From Bartonella sp. CM31XJBT (GTDB taxonomy: Bacteria; Pseudomonadota; Alphaproteobacteria; Rhizobiales; Rhizobiaceae), in NCBI RefSeq assembly GCF_028618555.1, contig NZ_JAQITD010000008.1, positions 28,596 through 92,595 of the forward strand: a stretch of 64,000 nt of DNA, in the 5' to 3' direction. The notes beneath the pieces are model-generated. The model did not search any database and was not told the origin of the DNA. It saw only the letters and a program-made list of their open reading frames with translations. Positions within the stretch are counted from its first letter, which is position 1. Each line of letters begins with the position of its first letter. This document shows, one piece after another, positions 46,273 through 56,416 of the stretch. The position numbers and the translations under genes were made by a program.

Positions 46273-48750
46273 TTAGAACTGATAGCTTACTCCGCCTGAA
46301 AAGCTTGCTCCAGATATACCAGTTTTTTGAAGCTTATGTTGATAATTAACATCAGCGCGAAGTGTGATATGTTGTGACAATTGTGCATTTACACCAAGTC
46401 CACCTTCAACAGAAGCTCCCATAGAATCAAGGTGGAATGGTTCACCAATCTGTATTGTGCCATTGTTAGAAAAAGCTTTAACAATGTTTAGTTTACCATA
46501 GAAAGAAAGGGTAGAGTCTTGTTGGCTAGAAAGCGTTGTTTTCGTTAAACGTCCACCAACGCGCACCAACCATTGATGAGGATTGCCCATATTCACGTCA
46601 AAGCCATCGACATCTGAGAGTGTGCCAAGCATGAGATGTTGATAAACAAGTTGTGCTTGTGGTTCAAAGACCAATCCTTTCTTACTGGTTTCGAACTTTT
46701 GTCCAATGGTCGCCGATGCACTGAATGTATCAGCGTTTTTCAACTCTGCAGTATGTCCGATGAGAGCTGTGGTGATATTTCCTTTGAGCACTCCATAGGA
46801 GAAAAGTGCATGGATATATGTACCATTATTATGGCGCAGTCCACTATATGCAGCAATTGACCACTTGTCGAGTGTACTCTTGTCAGCACCTTCCATATCT
46901 TTTGGAGTGAAAGCTAATTTCCCATATGTCCCCAAAAGACCAAAACTGGTGGTCATGTTTTGATCTTCTAGAGCTGCTAATGTAATGCCTGCTTGTAAAG
47001 CAGCATAGTGAATATCGGCACCATAGCCATATTGTAATGGTGTACGGTGAGAGGATAATGTCATCTTATTGCCATAAGTTGAGAAAAAGATCCCTTTGTT
47101 TTTATGATCTTTTGTCTCAAAGCTTGTTTCTTGTATTGTGTTCAGCAAAGTATTTTGATTGTTTGCATCAGCCAGTCCAGCTGAGAATATTGCGTTAGGC
47201 ATGGACAAATAGCTTGCCACTTGAGGAACGAGAGCTCTGATCTTTCCTTCATCATCAAGTGTTGCACTTTGCAAGCGGAAATCCCAGAAATTCTGATTTT
47301 TTCTCAAATGGTTTTGTATGCTTCCTACTTGCTCAGAACTTGGTGTTGATTCACCTTTTATATTATTCTCAATCCTTAAAACCACTCCACCTAATACAAC
47401 GGGGGTCGTGTCGGTTTTTGAGCCCTTTTCTTGTGATTGCTGAGTTACTTCTCCTAAATGGCTCTGTGTACTCTCAGCTTTTCCAAGACGTGATGTTGGT
47501 CCATAGGCATTTAAGACATATTTATAAGGCAAACCGCCCATTGTGACATAGCCATTTGCTAGTTTGAAGGCATTTTCATCTGTTTTTCCAGATACTTGAA
47601 TGAGCGACAGTCCACGCATATTCGCGGGAATAGAAGCTTCTTCTTTTGATGGCTCACCTTTTGAAAGGCTATTGAACCTAATTGTTGTGGTGCCTGATAC
47701 ATCCCCATGGACAAGAAGGCGATCCGTTTTTTGTTGTTCTCTTTCTAAACCATCACTCCATTCTGTATTGAAATAAAACCTTGCATTGCCTACTGCATTA
47801 TAAACGGTTTTTATAGCGGAGCCCCTGTTTTCCTGTGGATTAGGAAGCGCAATTGTTCGTCCTACACTCAAGGTCTGATATTGCCCCTTTGCTAGCGCAT
47901 GTGGCGGATTAAACACAATAGAGCTATTATTCAAGTTCAGTACTGAAACGGTAGATAGCGCTCGTTGTTTAATGTCATGCAGTGCATAATTAAATGAACC
48001 AAAATCACGATTTATGTCGTATTGACTTACATTTAAATACCATTTGCTATTGTTGTTTAAATTAAAAACAGTTGTATTTACTGCCAAGGTTCTTGCTCTT
48101 CCTTCCATAATCGAATTATCGGCAGTTAATACAAAAGTCACAGGATGAGGATCTGAATCTGTTTTCTTTTTTACATTGTTTTGTAATAATACATCAGAAC
48201 GAATTTCTGAATTTCTAAGTTGAACCTCGGCAACAGACTTTGAAGATGATGGTCCTAAAATACCGACACCGTCTCTCACAAGAAGCTTTGTATTGTTAAG
48301 AATTGCCTTATTGATAACTTCTTCACCATCTTTCAGAAAATAATCTAAAATGCTATGAAAAATAATACCGGATTTTCTTTTGGTTTCTATGAATGAATCT
48401 TCAATGTTAATGATACCGTTTGAAATTGATAGACCAGTATACAAGGCATTGACTTTTACTTCTTTAGCATTAATACGTCCACCTTGTGATACAGCAAAAG
48501 CAAACGAAGCTGAATGTATTGTTGAGTTTGTAATTGTGGCAATTGCTTTTTCTTTGGCATACACTGCGCTCGGTCCATTGCGGATAAAAACATTATTAAG
48601 AGTTTTTTCTTCTCCTTTCCCCAGCTTAAACTCACTAATAATTTCAGGAGGTTGTCTATTTGCATAAGTTGGAGCAAAATGAGAAAAAATGAAAGTTCCA
48701 GCAATTGTACATAACAAAAAATTTTTCTTATAAATATATTTCTTACACAT
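46273..48750 (-). CDS. Iba-like autotransporter, paralogue of the 803-residue protein
   Basis: 825 residues. It has the same 34-residue N-terminus as the 803-residue gene, then a beta-helix passenger that diverges (FVLTADNSIMEGRARTL, TDRLLVHGDVSGTTTI), a longer linker before the WDFRLQSATLDDEGKI junction, and a barrel ending GGVSYQF. Because the upstream region and signal sequence are the same, the two genes should share regulation while showing different surface sequence. Confidence 0.9.
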   Translation of the reverse strand: MCKKYIYKKNFLLCTIAGTFIFSHFAPTYANRQPPEIISEFKLGKGEEKTLNNVFIRNGPSAVYAKEKAIATITNSTIHSASFAFAVSQGGRINAKEVKVNALYTGLSISNGIINIEDSFIETKRKSGIIFHSILDYFLKDGEEVINKAILNNTKLLVRDGVGILGPSSSKSVAEVQLRNSEIRSDVLLQNNVKKKTDSDPHPVTFVLTADNSIMEGRARTLAVNTTVFNLNNNSKWYLNVSQYDINRDFGSFNYALHDIKQRALSTVSVLNLNNSSIVFNPPHALAKGQYQTLSVGRTIALPNPQENRGSAIKTVYNAVGNARFYFNTEWSDGLEREQQKTDRLLVHGDVSGTTTIRFNSLSKGEPSKEEASIPANMRGLSLIQVSGKTDENAFKLANGYVTMGGLPYKYVLNAYGPTSRLGKAESTQSHLGEVTQQSQEKGSKTDTTPVVLGGVVLRIENNIKGESTPSSEQVGSIQNHLRKNQNFWDFRLQSATLDDEGKIRALVPQVASYLSMPNAIFSAGLADANNQNTLLNTIQETSFETKDHKNKGIFFSTYGNKMTLSSHRTPLQYGYGADIHYAALQAGITLAALEDQNMTTSFGLLGTYGKLAFTPKDMEGADKSTLDKWSIAAYSGLRHNNGTYIHALFSYGVLKGNITTALIGHTAELKNADTFSASATIGQKFETSKKGLVFEPQAQLVYQHLMLGTLSDVDGFDVNMGNPHQWLVRVGGRLTKTTLSSQQDSTLSFYGKLNIVKAFSNNGTIQIGEPFHLDSMGASVEGGLGVNAQLSQHITLRADVNYQHKLQKTGISGASFSGGVSYQF

Positions 48751-48863
48751 AGATATGCCTTTAGTATTTGGTATGCTTTGATGCTTACTTCATTCCCCTG
48801 ATGGCGCAAGTACCCGATCAGTTTTTTATATCATTACGTTTTTATTGTAAATAACAAAACGAA
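48647..48863 (-). repeat. Duplicated signal-peptide and promoter block, copy B
   Basis: Nearly identical to 45498-45714, differing at a few bases (cccgatcag against cccagtcag). It is also followed by an autotransporter 3' scar, so the duplicated unit included the end of a preceding gene. Confidence 0.85.
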
Positions 48864-48899
48864 TTATATTTTATACTATTCTCTATGATTGAAGTTTTG

Positions 48900-49000
48900 C
48901 TTCAGAAAAACTTGTTCATGATCATAAAAAGTCGAGAAAAGTGGATTTCATAAAACCTAGCTTGGTTAAGCTTATGCTAAAAGCACTATGAAGTATGATA
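48900..49000 (-). pseudogene. Short scar of an autotransporter 3' end
   Basis: gtggatttcataaaacctagcttggttaagcttatgct matches the scar at 45765-45860 and, more distantly, the intact barrel ends. It carries stops. Confidence 0.5.
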
Positions 49001-49884
49001 TTTAAAAACTGTCTATTAAAGATAATCGCTATAAAAGCTCTATCGCATTGAGATGTATTATTTGATGTACTCACCAAAACGATCAGAAAATTTTCTCTGC
49101 TAGAAGAAGTGATGAGGGGGCTATTCACAGGCTTTCTTTAAAGAAGCTTTTCCTTAAGGGTAGCAAAGTCCATTTTTCTAAGGTCGCACAGCCCATTTCG
49201 CGATGGTTTTCATGAATGCTATAACGCTAAAGCTATAGAGTCCCATCATCTTTATGCTTACGAAGGAGCAAGCCGATACCTTTACGGCTTAATAAAAGAG
49301 CAACCCCATTACATACTTTGCTAGCTCCCAATGTTGTGTGGATAGCCTTTGGCACTTGAGGCGGTGCATGAGAGGAATTCTTAGGCTTTTCTTATATAAC
49401 TTTGCTTCACACGCCAGTCCCGCTTGTAATGTGTAAGTGAATGATTTTGATTAGTTCAACATGGAACAGATTTTAAATGAGAGAAATTTACGATATTCAG
49501 AACTCTAACTCAATGAAAGTAACGCTAAATTATCATTGTAAATCAATATTTTGAATATTTCATTTAAAACATCTTTTATTGATACAAAAAGAACTTTATT
49601 GAGTTATTTCATTTTATAAATGAAAAAATTAGCTTTCTTGAGCGTTTTGTATGTGAAAGATAAAGCGCTTGTTGTTAGATTTTCTTTTCATGCATTAATT
49701 TTCTCAAAACTGTTTGTTTAGAAGAACCAGCAATGGAAGTGTAAATAAATCTTTATAGATAGTGACAACACATCGTAAAGAAAGAATTTATTTTATTGCT
49801 ATAATAGATTGTAAATAACAAAAAAATACACTCCGTTTTTTTGTTAATAGTAAACGGATCAATATGCTTATTTTTTTATAATTT
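49001..49884. other. 0.88 kb spacer with an integrase relic
   Basis: Contains the fossil at about 49170-49500. The rest, including 49500-49884, is AT-rich with no supported gene. Confidence 0.5.
49170..49500 (-). pseudogene. Decayed integrase fragment
   Basis: The minus strand aligns with the 51 kb relic from the leader (cacgccagtcccgcttgtaatgtg on plus) to the FHGGRC-equivalent codons. Confidence 0.6.
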
Positions 49885-50700
49885 TATATTAAAATTGGTA
49901 GTGTATTCTATCAGAAAAACTTGTCTCGGCTATACGTCTTTTAAAATTTTTTCTGATAGTTTACATCAATATAGAAGGTTAAATTGTGAGATAACTGTGT
50001 ATTGTGCTAAACGCACCTTTAATGGCAGGATCTATCGGATTAAGGTAAAAATGAATACCAATCTGTTTAGTATCATCAATATCAAAGTTTTTAAGGAAGT
50101 TCACTTTCTCATACAAGGATGGGGTACGATCTTCTACGGTCCTAACAATAGTTTTTGTTAGATACCTACCTATCCGGACTAACTGGGGAGGCTGTCTGAT
50201 TTAATTTTAAGATCATCAATATGTTAAAAGTTGGTAAAAATCAAATCCTTAGCACACAAATTATGTTCGTGGTTCAAAAGGTTAGTTCTCTGATTATTCT
50301 TTGCAAATTTTTGACAAATGATTGTTGAGGCAATTAACATTTTTACAGCATAACTTTAATAGTATTTTTTTATAGAAGTTTTAGAGATATCTGCTGTACA
50401 GATATCACAAGGGAAGAGTGTAGCCATATGAAAACACCGTTATGCTCTGTTATATTGTAAGCTATGATTGATGATTTATCCAGAGTGCTTTTTTTTCATT
50501 TTCTATATCCTTTGGAGTGAATGAGAGTGGCTGTAGGTTCTTATCTATTTCAAATGTGCAGTGATTAACTTTTCATTTTTCTAATATCATCTTTGCTTGG
50601 ATAGCTCCATGGTGCATATTAGCACCATATCTATATTCAAAGAGGAGCATAATCAAACGGTAGAGTTTCTGTACTTCCATAAGTGAAAAAGCAAGAAATC
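49885..50700 (-). pseudogene. Dead autotransporter gene, barrel region only
   Basis: The minus strand follows the intact barrels in order: the end around attggtagtgtattctatcag, the QNLxxDxxK region, the PHQWLxRIG-equivalent (cctatccggactaactgggg) and the GYGANxHYAAIQA-equivalent near 50620 (catattagcaccatatctat). Frameshifts and stops are frequent and no passenger or start remains. The GGCAGC terminator remnant at about 50880 belongs to a neighbouring copy and is also broken. Confidence 0.75.
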
Positions 50701-51029
50701 TTCTATTTTTTAAGATTTATTCTTAATGCTGTTATCTTTATATTATCTAAAAATACACTTTGCTTAGCTTTATGGGCAAATTCGATGATGAATAGCTGCG
50801 CAATCCGTGTGAAGAGGAGGAAAATTGTATTTAAGTAGAAAAGAAAACACTTCAGGAAAAAATGGATTTCATGTACGAAAAGGCAGCATACTTTGTGACA
50901 TATTCTAGATAAAAATACCTTATCTTTTATCTTGATAAAAATGGTATAATATGCTGATTTATAATGATAATTTAGCGTTACTTTCATTGAGTTAGAGTTC
51001 TGAATAACGTAAGATTTTCTCATTTTAAA
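50701..51029. other. Spacer between dead autotransporter and integrase relic
   Basis: It holds a broken GGCAGCATA terminator half (about 50881) and AT-rich sequence. A 106-codon minus-strand frame at 50703-51023 overlaps it and is not supported. Confidence 0.45.
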
Positions 51030-51700
51030 CCTGTTTGTCTTAAATCAAGCAAAACCATTCTCTTGCACACCACAAGCGGGGCTGGCGTGTGGGTAAAAAA
51101 TGTATAAGAAAGGTCTAAAATGGCTCTTATGAATCGTCTCAAGAGCCAAGGGCTTTAGCAACACCCACGAGCTGGAAAATATAATGATGGTGCCGGATTG
51201 CTCCTTCACAAACGTAAAGATGGGGGTGCTCAATGGCTTTACCGTTATACCTTTCACGGGGGGCGCTGTTGCTAAATGGACTTGGGTGCTTTGAGAGATG
51301 TCTCTTTAAAACAAGCTCGTGAATTGGCAACTGGGTGGCGTGCTGTTTTACGTGAGGGGCGTGCCCCCATTAAAGAACGTGAGAAACGAAAACGTGAGGC
51401 AATGCGTAATCTCCATTACTTAAAAGACATTGCCTTAGATGCTTTTGAAAGTTGTAAAGCTGAATTAAAAGTGATGGTAAAGATGGAAACGGGTTTTCAC
51501 ATTTAAAACTCCATATTCTCCTCAAATTAGGCTGTCTGCCTATTTCAGAGATTACACAAACAGAAATACGCAATATCCTCGCTCCCATCTGTCATACAAA
51601 AGCTGGAGCTGTTAATACAGCACTGATGCGTCTCAAGCTTTGTTTTAAACATGGGCTTGCGCGTGGATGTTGATTTTACAGGCAGTAGAAAAAGCAAGGG
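51030..51700 (+). pseudogene. Best preserved integrase (tyrosine recombinase) relic
   Basis: Reading through two or three frameshifts gives YNDGAGLLLHKRKDGGAQW, LYRYTFHGG, then MDLGALRDVSLKQARELATG, then ILLKLGCLPISEITQTEIRN and NTALMRLKLCFKHGLARG. This is the N-terminal DUF4102 arm-binding domain and core-binding domain of a P4-type phage integrase. The catalytic domain (R..HxxR..Y) is absent. One internal open frame (51276-51506) survives. It is the reference for the other fossils listed here. Confidence 0.8.
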
Positions 51701-51746
51701 CTCTCTTAAGGAGGGATAGTGTAGTGTTATTAGGATTTATAAAGCG

Positions 51747-51778
51747 AAAAGGCAGCATATTGTAGCTGCCTTTTTGTT
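51747..51778 (-). terminator. Terminator of the 1.3-kilocodon autotransporter gene
   Basis: GGCAGC (51751-51756) and GCTGCC (51765-51770) around ATATTGTA, with A and T runs on the two sides. Nearly identical to that at 62232-62264. Confidence 0.85.
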
Positions 51779-51818
51779 AATGCATAGAAAAGAAATACGC
51801 TGTTTTGACAGTTTTACT

Positions 51819-54800
51819 TTAAAACTGATAGCGTATTCCTCCTGAAAAGCTTGCACCACTTATACCAGTTTTTTGAAGCTTTTGTTGATAGCTGACATCA
51901 CCATGAAGGGAGAAATTGTGAGACAGTTGCGCATTAATGCCAACGCCACCTTCAATTGCAGGTCCCATAGGATCAAGGTCAAAATTTCTACCAATATGAA
52001 TGGTACCATTATCACCAAAGGTTTTGATCAAGTTTACTTTTCCATAGAAAGACATAGGACGGTTGTTTTCAGTGGAAATGGTTTTTGTCAAACGTCCACC
52101 AACACGGATCAACCATTGAGAAGGATTGTTCATATCAACGGTAAAATTATCAGCATCTTCAATGGTATTAAACATCAAATGTTGATAAGCAATTTGTGCT
52201 TGCGGCTCGAAGGTTAAACCTTCCATTCCGGTTGCAAATTCTTTTCCAACGGTGGTGGAGATACTCAACATTTTGGCATTTTGCAATTTTGCGGTTTTGC
52301 CAATGATAGCATTGCCGATATCTCCTTTTAGAATTCCATAGGATAACAGTGTATCCATATAGAAACCATTGTTATGCTGCACGCTGCCATAAGCTGTTAG
52401 TGACCATTTATCCAATGTGCTCTTACTTACATCATCCATATCCTTTGGAGTGAAAGACAGCCGCCCATAGGTGCCTACAAGACCGAAATGTGTTGTGGTA
52501 TTTTGTCCTTCTAATGCTGCGAATGTAACACCGGCTTGGAGAGCAGCATAGCGGATATCAGCACCATAACCATATTTGAGAGGTCCACGTTCAGAAGATA
52601 AGGTTCCTGTGTTTCCGTAAGTATAGAGGAAGAAACCGGTTTGTTTTTCTTCTTCTTTTCCTAAAACAGATGTTCTGATATTGGCTAAGAGTGCGTTTTG
52701 TTTAGCCATATCGGTTAATCCACTGTAGAAGAGAGCATTTGGCATGACCAAATAGCTTGCTGTTTGTGGTACAGGGGCAACGGTAGGGATATTTGTTTCA
52801 GGATCAGGATTTGAACCAGAATTGGAGCCAAGCAGTTCGGGTTGCAAACGGAAATCCCAGAAATTTTCATTCTTTTCATCAAAGAGGTTTTGTGCAATAT
52901 CGGCGTTTCCTTGGCTTGAATCTGGTCCATAGGCACGTAGTGTATACATATCTGGTAAGCCACCTCTTGTGGTATAGCCATTTACCAGTTTGAAAGAGTT
53001 TTCCTCTGCTTTTCCAGAAACTTGAATAAGTGAAAGACCCCGGACATTGGCAGCAGCAGAGGTATTTGCTTCGATATTGTTCTCTTCTAAGCGCCCCGTG
53101 ACATAAACTGATGTGTTGCCAAAGACATCCCCATGGATCAAAAGCCTATCGGTTTTTTGGTCATTTATTGCAGCACCATCACTCCAAGCCGTGTTGAAGT
53201 AAATCTTTGCATCACCCGTTGCATTGTAGACTTCTTGCGTGTCTGGTTTACCAGAACCTATATGCAATGTTTGGTAATGATCTTCTGTTGGTCCATTAAA
53301 GATAATGGAGCTGTTATCGAGATTCAGCGTGGAAATATCAGAACGAGATCTTTGAGCGATATCAAGGAGATTGCCATCATCATCTTTTTCATTTTTGCTG
53401 ATTTTCAACGTCCATTTTGTATTGTTTTTCAGATCAAAGTGCACATTTCTGTCTTTAGCAATATTTGCTCTGCCCTCTAGAATAGACTGATCTGCGCTTA
53501 AGGTGAAGGTGCCGTTGGAGATCGCTTTAACCTCTTTATTGTTCCAATAATTGTCATTTTTCCAAGATTTTGGATCTTCAAAAAGACCATCTCCTAACAA
53601 TACATCAGCATGGATTTCTGAATTTTTGAGATTGACTGTACCGATTGACAAACCTGGAATATCTTCCATGTTATCGTTAGTAAAAGCTCCAACAAAAATT
53701 CCAGTACCATTTTCAGCGTGAACATCTGCATTGGTTAAATTGATTTCACTGCTTTTACGTTTTTGTGGATCATCTGGATAATCTAGATCAGGATTAGAGA
53801 GAGCTATAAATTGCAAACCAGCAACTCCTGCTATCATAGAAGTATTCACGACATCAATATGTCCGTTAAATGCCGCCCATAGTGCAACTTTTTTTGCTTC
53901 TATTTTATTTTTTATTGTATTCTCTGCTGCTCCAATATAACCATTCGTCATCTTAATCGTGCTATTATTTTCTGCGGTGAGACCAACATCAAAATTTTGA
54001 ATGATTGTTTTACCATTTAACTTAATTAAACTATCAGTTTCTGCAACGTTTACACCAACGGTCATTGTTTTACTTTCACCACCGGTTATAATTAAATCTC
54101 CGCTAATGATTTGACTTCCACCGTCTGCATAAAACCCTTCATCAACATTTTGAATGGTTGTTTTGCCCATTAACCTAACTTCACTACCAGAGTCCGATGT
54201 CCATATACCAGTGCGTTCGTTGTCGGGGCCTTCAAGTGCTTCACCACCGATTATCGATAAGTTTTCGCTAATGATTTTACCACCATTACCGGCATCGAGT
54301 CCGCTCAAAGTATTGTTAATTATTGTATCGCCATGCAATTGAATTGTGCTGTTATCGCCAATTACAAATGCACCGCTTCCTGTTCCCTCTGTTGTTAGAG
54401 CAACATTCGTGGCATCAATCTTTCCGCCTTTTTCTGCAAATAATGCAGCGTCTTTCCCATTTACCTTTCCTCCCGTCATTATGATAGTGGCGTTTTGTGC
54501 ATTGGATTTTTGTCCATCAGCATGAAGACCATAACCATAAGATGAAATGACTTCAGTGCCGTTTAAAGTAATTCTGCTATAGTTTTGAGCATATACTCCA
54601 TCAGTTTTTCCATTGAATGTTCCTTTGGAGATTTTTACTATGGAGAAACCATTTGCAGATATGCCTGTTAGTGCTTGAGTTACGGTTACATTATTCAAAG
54701 TTACTGTGCTGTAGTAAGCTCTTATTCCCTTATCCATAAGGATGTCATCTTTGCCGCTTGATATTGTAACATCTTCTAACGTGCTTTCGTTAATACTCTG

Positions 54801-55766
54801 TTCGAAAATAGCACCTATATGAGATGCAGCAATGGAACCATCAATCATCTTGATAGTCGCTCCATCTCGTACATCAAGACCGTTTGCAACTTTTTCAATG
54901 GTTGTTGTACCGTTTAATGTAATCATACTGTTGTTGTAGGCTATTGCACCAGTACTGTTTTCAGTTTCAGAGCCGGTTATTGTTAGATTGTTGCTAACAA
55001 TTTTGCCCCCAAGTGTTGCCGTAAGACCGTTTGTTACTTTTTCAATGGTTGTTGAGCCTTTTAATTCAATCGTACTATCAAGTGTGAAGGACATTACACC
55101 AGAGCTATTGCTATTTTTTTCGTTCTGAGAACCTGTTATTGTTAAATTTTCGCTAACGATTTTGCCCTTATTCACCACAAGACCCTTGCTAACAACATCT
55201 TTAATGATTGTTTGTCCTGTTAATTTAACCACGCTATCAAGCGCATCGACCAATACACCAATGTTTTTTTCTCCAGCTCCAGGAAGGATGATCGTTAAAT
55301 CTTTCCCAGTGATTTTGCCTCCACTTTCTGCTCGAATCCCGTTTTGAAAGTTTTCAATGGTGGTTTCACCCATTAATTCAATCTCACTACCAAGACCTTC
55401 AGTTGTTACACCAATACCTGTATTACTTCCTTCTATTGTTAAATTTTTGCTAACGATTTTGCCCTTATTTTTTGCCCAAAGCCCATTTACGACTTTTTCA
55501 ATGGTTGTTTCCCCTTTTAACGTAATTTCGCTACCATCACCTTCAGAGATTACACCAGTTTTTTCAAATTCAGAAACGATTATTTTTAAATGTTTTCCAA
55601 TGATTTTGCCACCGTCTTTTGCGTGAATAGTTTCGTAGGTTTTATCGGATACTTCTTGTTGTTTTCCCCCAGAAACTACGAGGGTTTCAGCATGTGCACT
55701 GAACTGGATATTGAATAGGATGATAGCGGCTGCAGCCGTGCATGATAAAAGGGATGTTTTATACAC
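51819..55766 (-). CDS. Large Iba-like autotransporter, near-twin of the gene at the window edge
   Basis: About 1315 residues from GTG 55766, which has GGAGAAT 7 bases upstream and aligns its signal peptide (YKTSLLSCTAAAAIILF) with that of the next gene; an in-frame start at 55793 lacks such a site. The passenger is a long beta-helix built from degenerate units of 45-60 residues (GSEITLKGETTIEKV, GKIVSKNLTITGS, IKMTNGYIG). The PNPDP-like linker GSNSGSNPDPETN precedes the barrel, which ends GGIRYQF. The 3' 1.69 kb is nearly identical to 62306-64000. Confidence 0.92.
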   Translation of the reverse strand: MYKTSLLSCTAAAAIILFNIQFSAHAETLVVSGGKQQEVSDKTYETIHAKDGGKIIGKHLKIIVSEFEKTGVISEGDGSEITLKGETTIEKVVNGLWAKNKGKIVSKNLTIEGSNTGIGVTTEGLGSEIELMGETTIENFQNGIRAESGGKITGKDLTIILPGAGEKNIGVLVDALDSVVKLTGQTIIKDVVSKGLVVNKGKIVSENLTITGSQNEKNSNSSGVMSFTLDSTIELKGSTTIEKVTNGLTATLGGKIVSNNLTITGSETENSTGAIAYNNSMITLNGTTTIEKVANGLDVRDGATIKMIDGSIAASHIGAIFEQSINESTLEDVTISSGKDDILMDKGIRAYYSTVTLNNVTVTQALTGISANGFSIVKISKGTFNGKTDGVYAQNYSRITLNGTEVISSYGYGLHADGQKSNAQNATIIMTGGKVNGKDAALFAEKGGKIDATNVALTTEGTGSGAFVIGDNSTIQLHGDTIINNTLSGLDAGNGGKIISENLSIIGGEALEGPDNERTGIWTSDSGSEVRLMGKTTIQNVDEGFYADGGSQIISGDLIITGGESKTMTVGVNVAETDSLIKLNGKTIIQNFDVGLTAENNSTIKMTNGYIGAAENTIKNKIEAKKVALWAAFNGHIDVVNTSMIAGVAGLQFIALSNPDLDYPDDPQKRKSSEINLTNADVHAENGTGIFVGAFTNDNMEDIPGLSIGTVNLKNSEIHADVLLGDGLFEDPKSWKNDNYWNNKEVKAISNGTFTLSADQSILEGRANIAKDRNVHFDLKNNTKWTLKISKNEKDDDGNLLDIAQRSRSDISTLNLDNSSIIFNGPTEDHYQTLHIGSGKPDTQEVYNATGDAKIYFNTAWSDGAAINDQKTDRLLIHGDVFGNTSVYVTGRLEENNIEANTSAAANVRGLSLIQVSGKAEENSFKLVNGYTTRGGLPDMYTLRAYGPDSSQGNADIAQNLFDEKNENFWDFRLQPELLGSNSGSNPDPETNIPTVAPVPQTASYLVMPNALFYSGLTDMAKQNALLANIRTSVLGKEEEKQTGFFLYTYGNTGTLSSERGPLKYGYGADIRYAALQAGVTFAALEGQNTTTHFGLVGTYGRLSFTPKDMDDVSKSTLDKWSLTAYGSVQHNNGFYMDTLLSYGILKGDIGNAIIGKTAKLQNAKMLSISTTVGKEFATGMEGLTFEPQAQIAYQHLMFNTIEDADNFTVDMNNPSQWLIRVGGRLTKTISTENNRPMSFYGKVNLIKTFGDNGTIHIGRNFDLDPMGPAIEGGVGINAQLSHNFSLHGDVSYQQKLQKTGISGASFSGGIRYQF

Positions 55767-56342
55767 TAGTATTCTCCTTATGAGAGCCCCCAAATATTCA
55801 TTTCCCCGCGAACTTCATAAGAAGAAGTGAAAATGGATAGTTGTTATTAATTTCAGTAATTGTCTTTATTTGGTAAGACATTTTTGGTTTTTTGTCAAAA
55901 TTAAAAAATAATTGATATTAATTATGTCTAATACAAAATGTATTTATAATTGATTTTATTTAAAGAATTATAATTTTGAATATTATTATTCAGAGAAATA
56001 TTCTGAGATACTGATATAGTGGTACCATAACATCTTTTACGTGATGGTAGGGATTATTATATGACGCAAATTGGGGTTATGAGGGAACAAAAAAGGATGT
56101 AGAAGAAGCTTATAAAAAAGCTAACTTACTTGGGCTTAAAGTGGGTTGTCATCTTTCAACACAGTGGTATTAATTTATTTCTAATAGACTTCTCTTTTTT
56201 TCAAAGTAGGAAGTACTCTTCATCCACTGGGGATAGAAGTGCTCTGTTGCGTTTGTTGTGTCTTGTCTTGGGGATTTTCGTAAAGAACTAAGTATAAAGA
56301 GGGAAGGGTGCTTTAAAAGGAAAAAGGATGACTTTAATGTAC
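55767..56342. other. 0.6 kb spacer with a short coding remnant
   Basis: AT-rich, with a lone 40-codon open stretch at 56051-56170 listed separately. No intact gene. Confidence 0.5.
56051..56173 (+). pseudogene. Isolated 40-codon fragment of an unknown protein
   Basis: Between two stops the plus strand reads YDANWGYEGTKKDVEEAYKK and ends LGLKVGCHLSTQWY. The composition looks like real protein, unlike its surroundings. There is no start or ribosome-binding site. I do not recognise the family. Confidence 0.35.
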
Positions 56343-56375
56343 AAAAAAGGCAGCATATTGTGCTGCCCTTTTTGT
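56343..56375 (-). terminator. Terminator of the 1752-residue autotransporter gene
   Basis: GGCAGCA (56349-56355) pairs with TGCTGCC (56361-56367), with flanking A and T runs. Confidence 0.85.
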
Positions 56376-56416
56376 TAAATTGAATAGAATGAATAGGCTA
56401 TTTTTACAGCCTTGAT

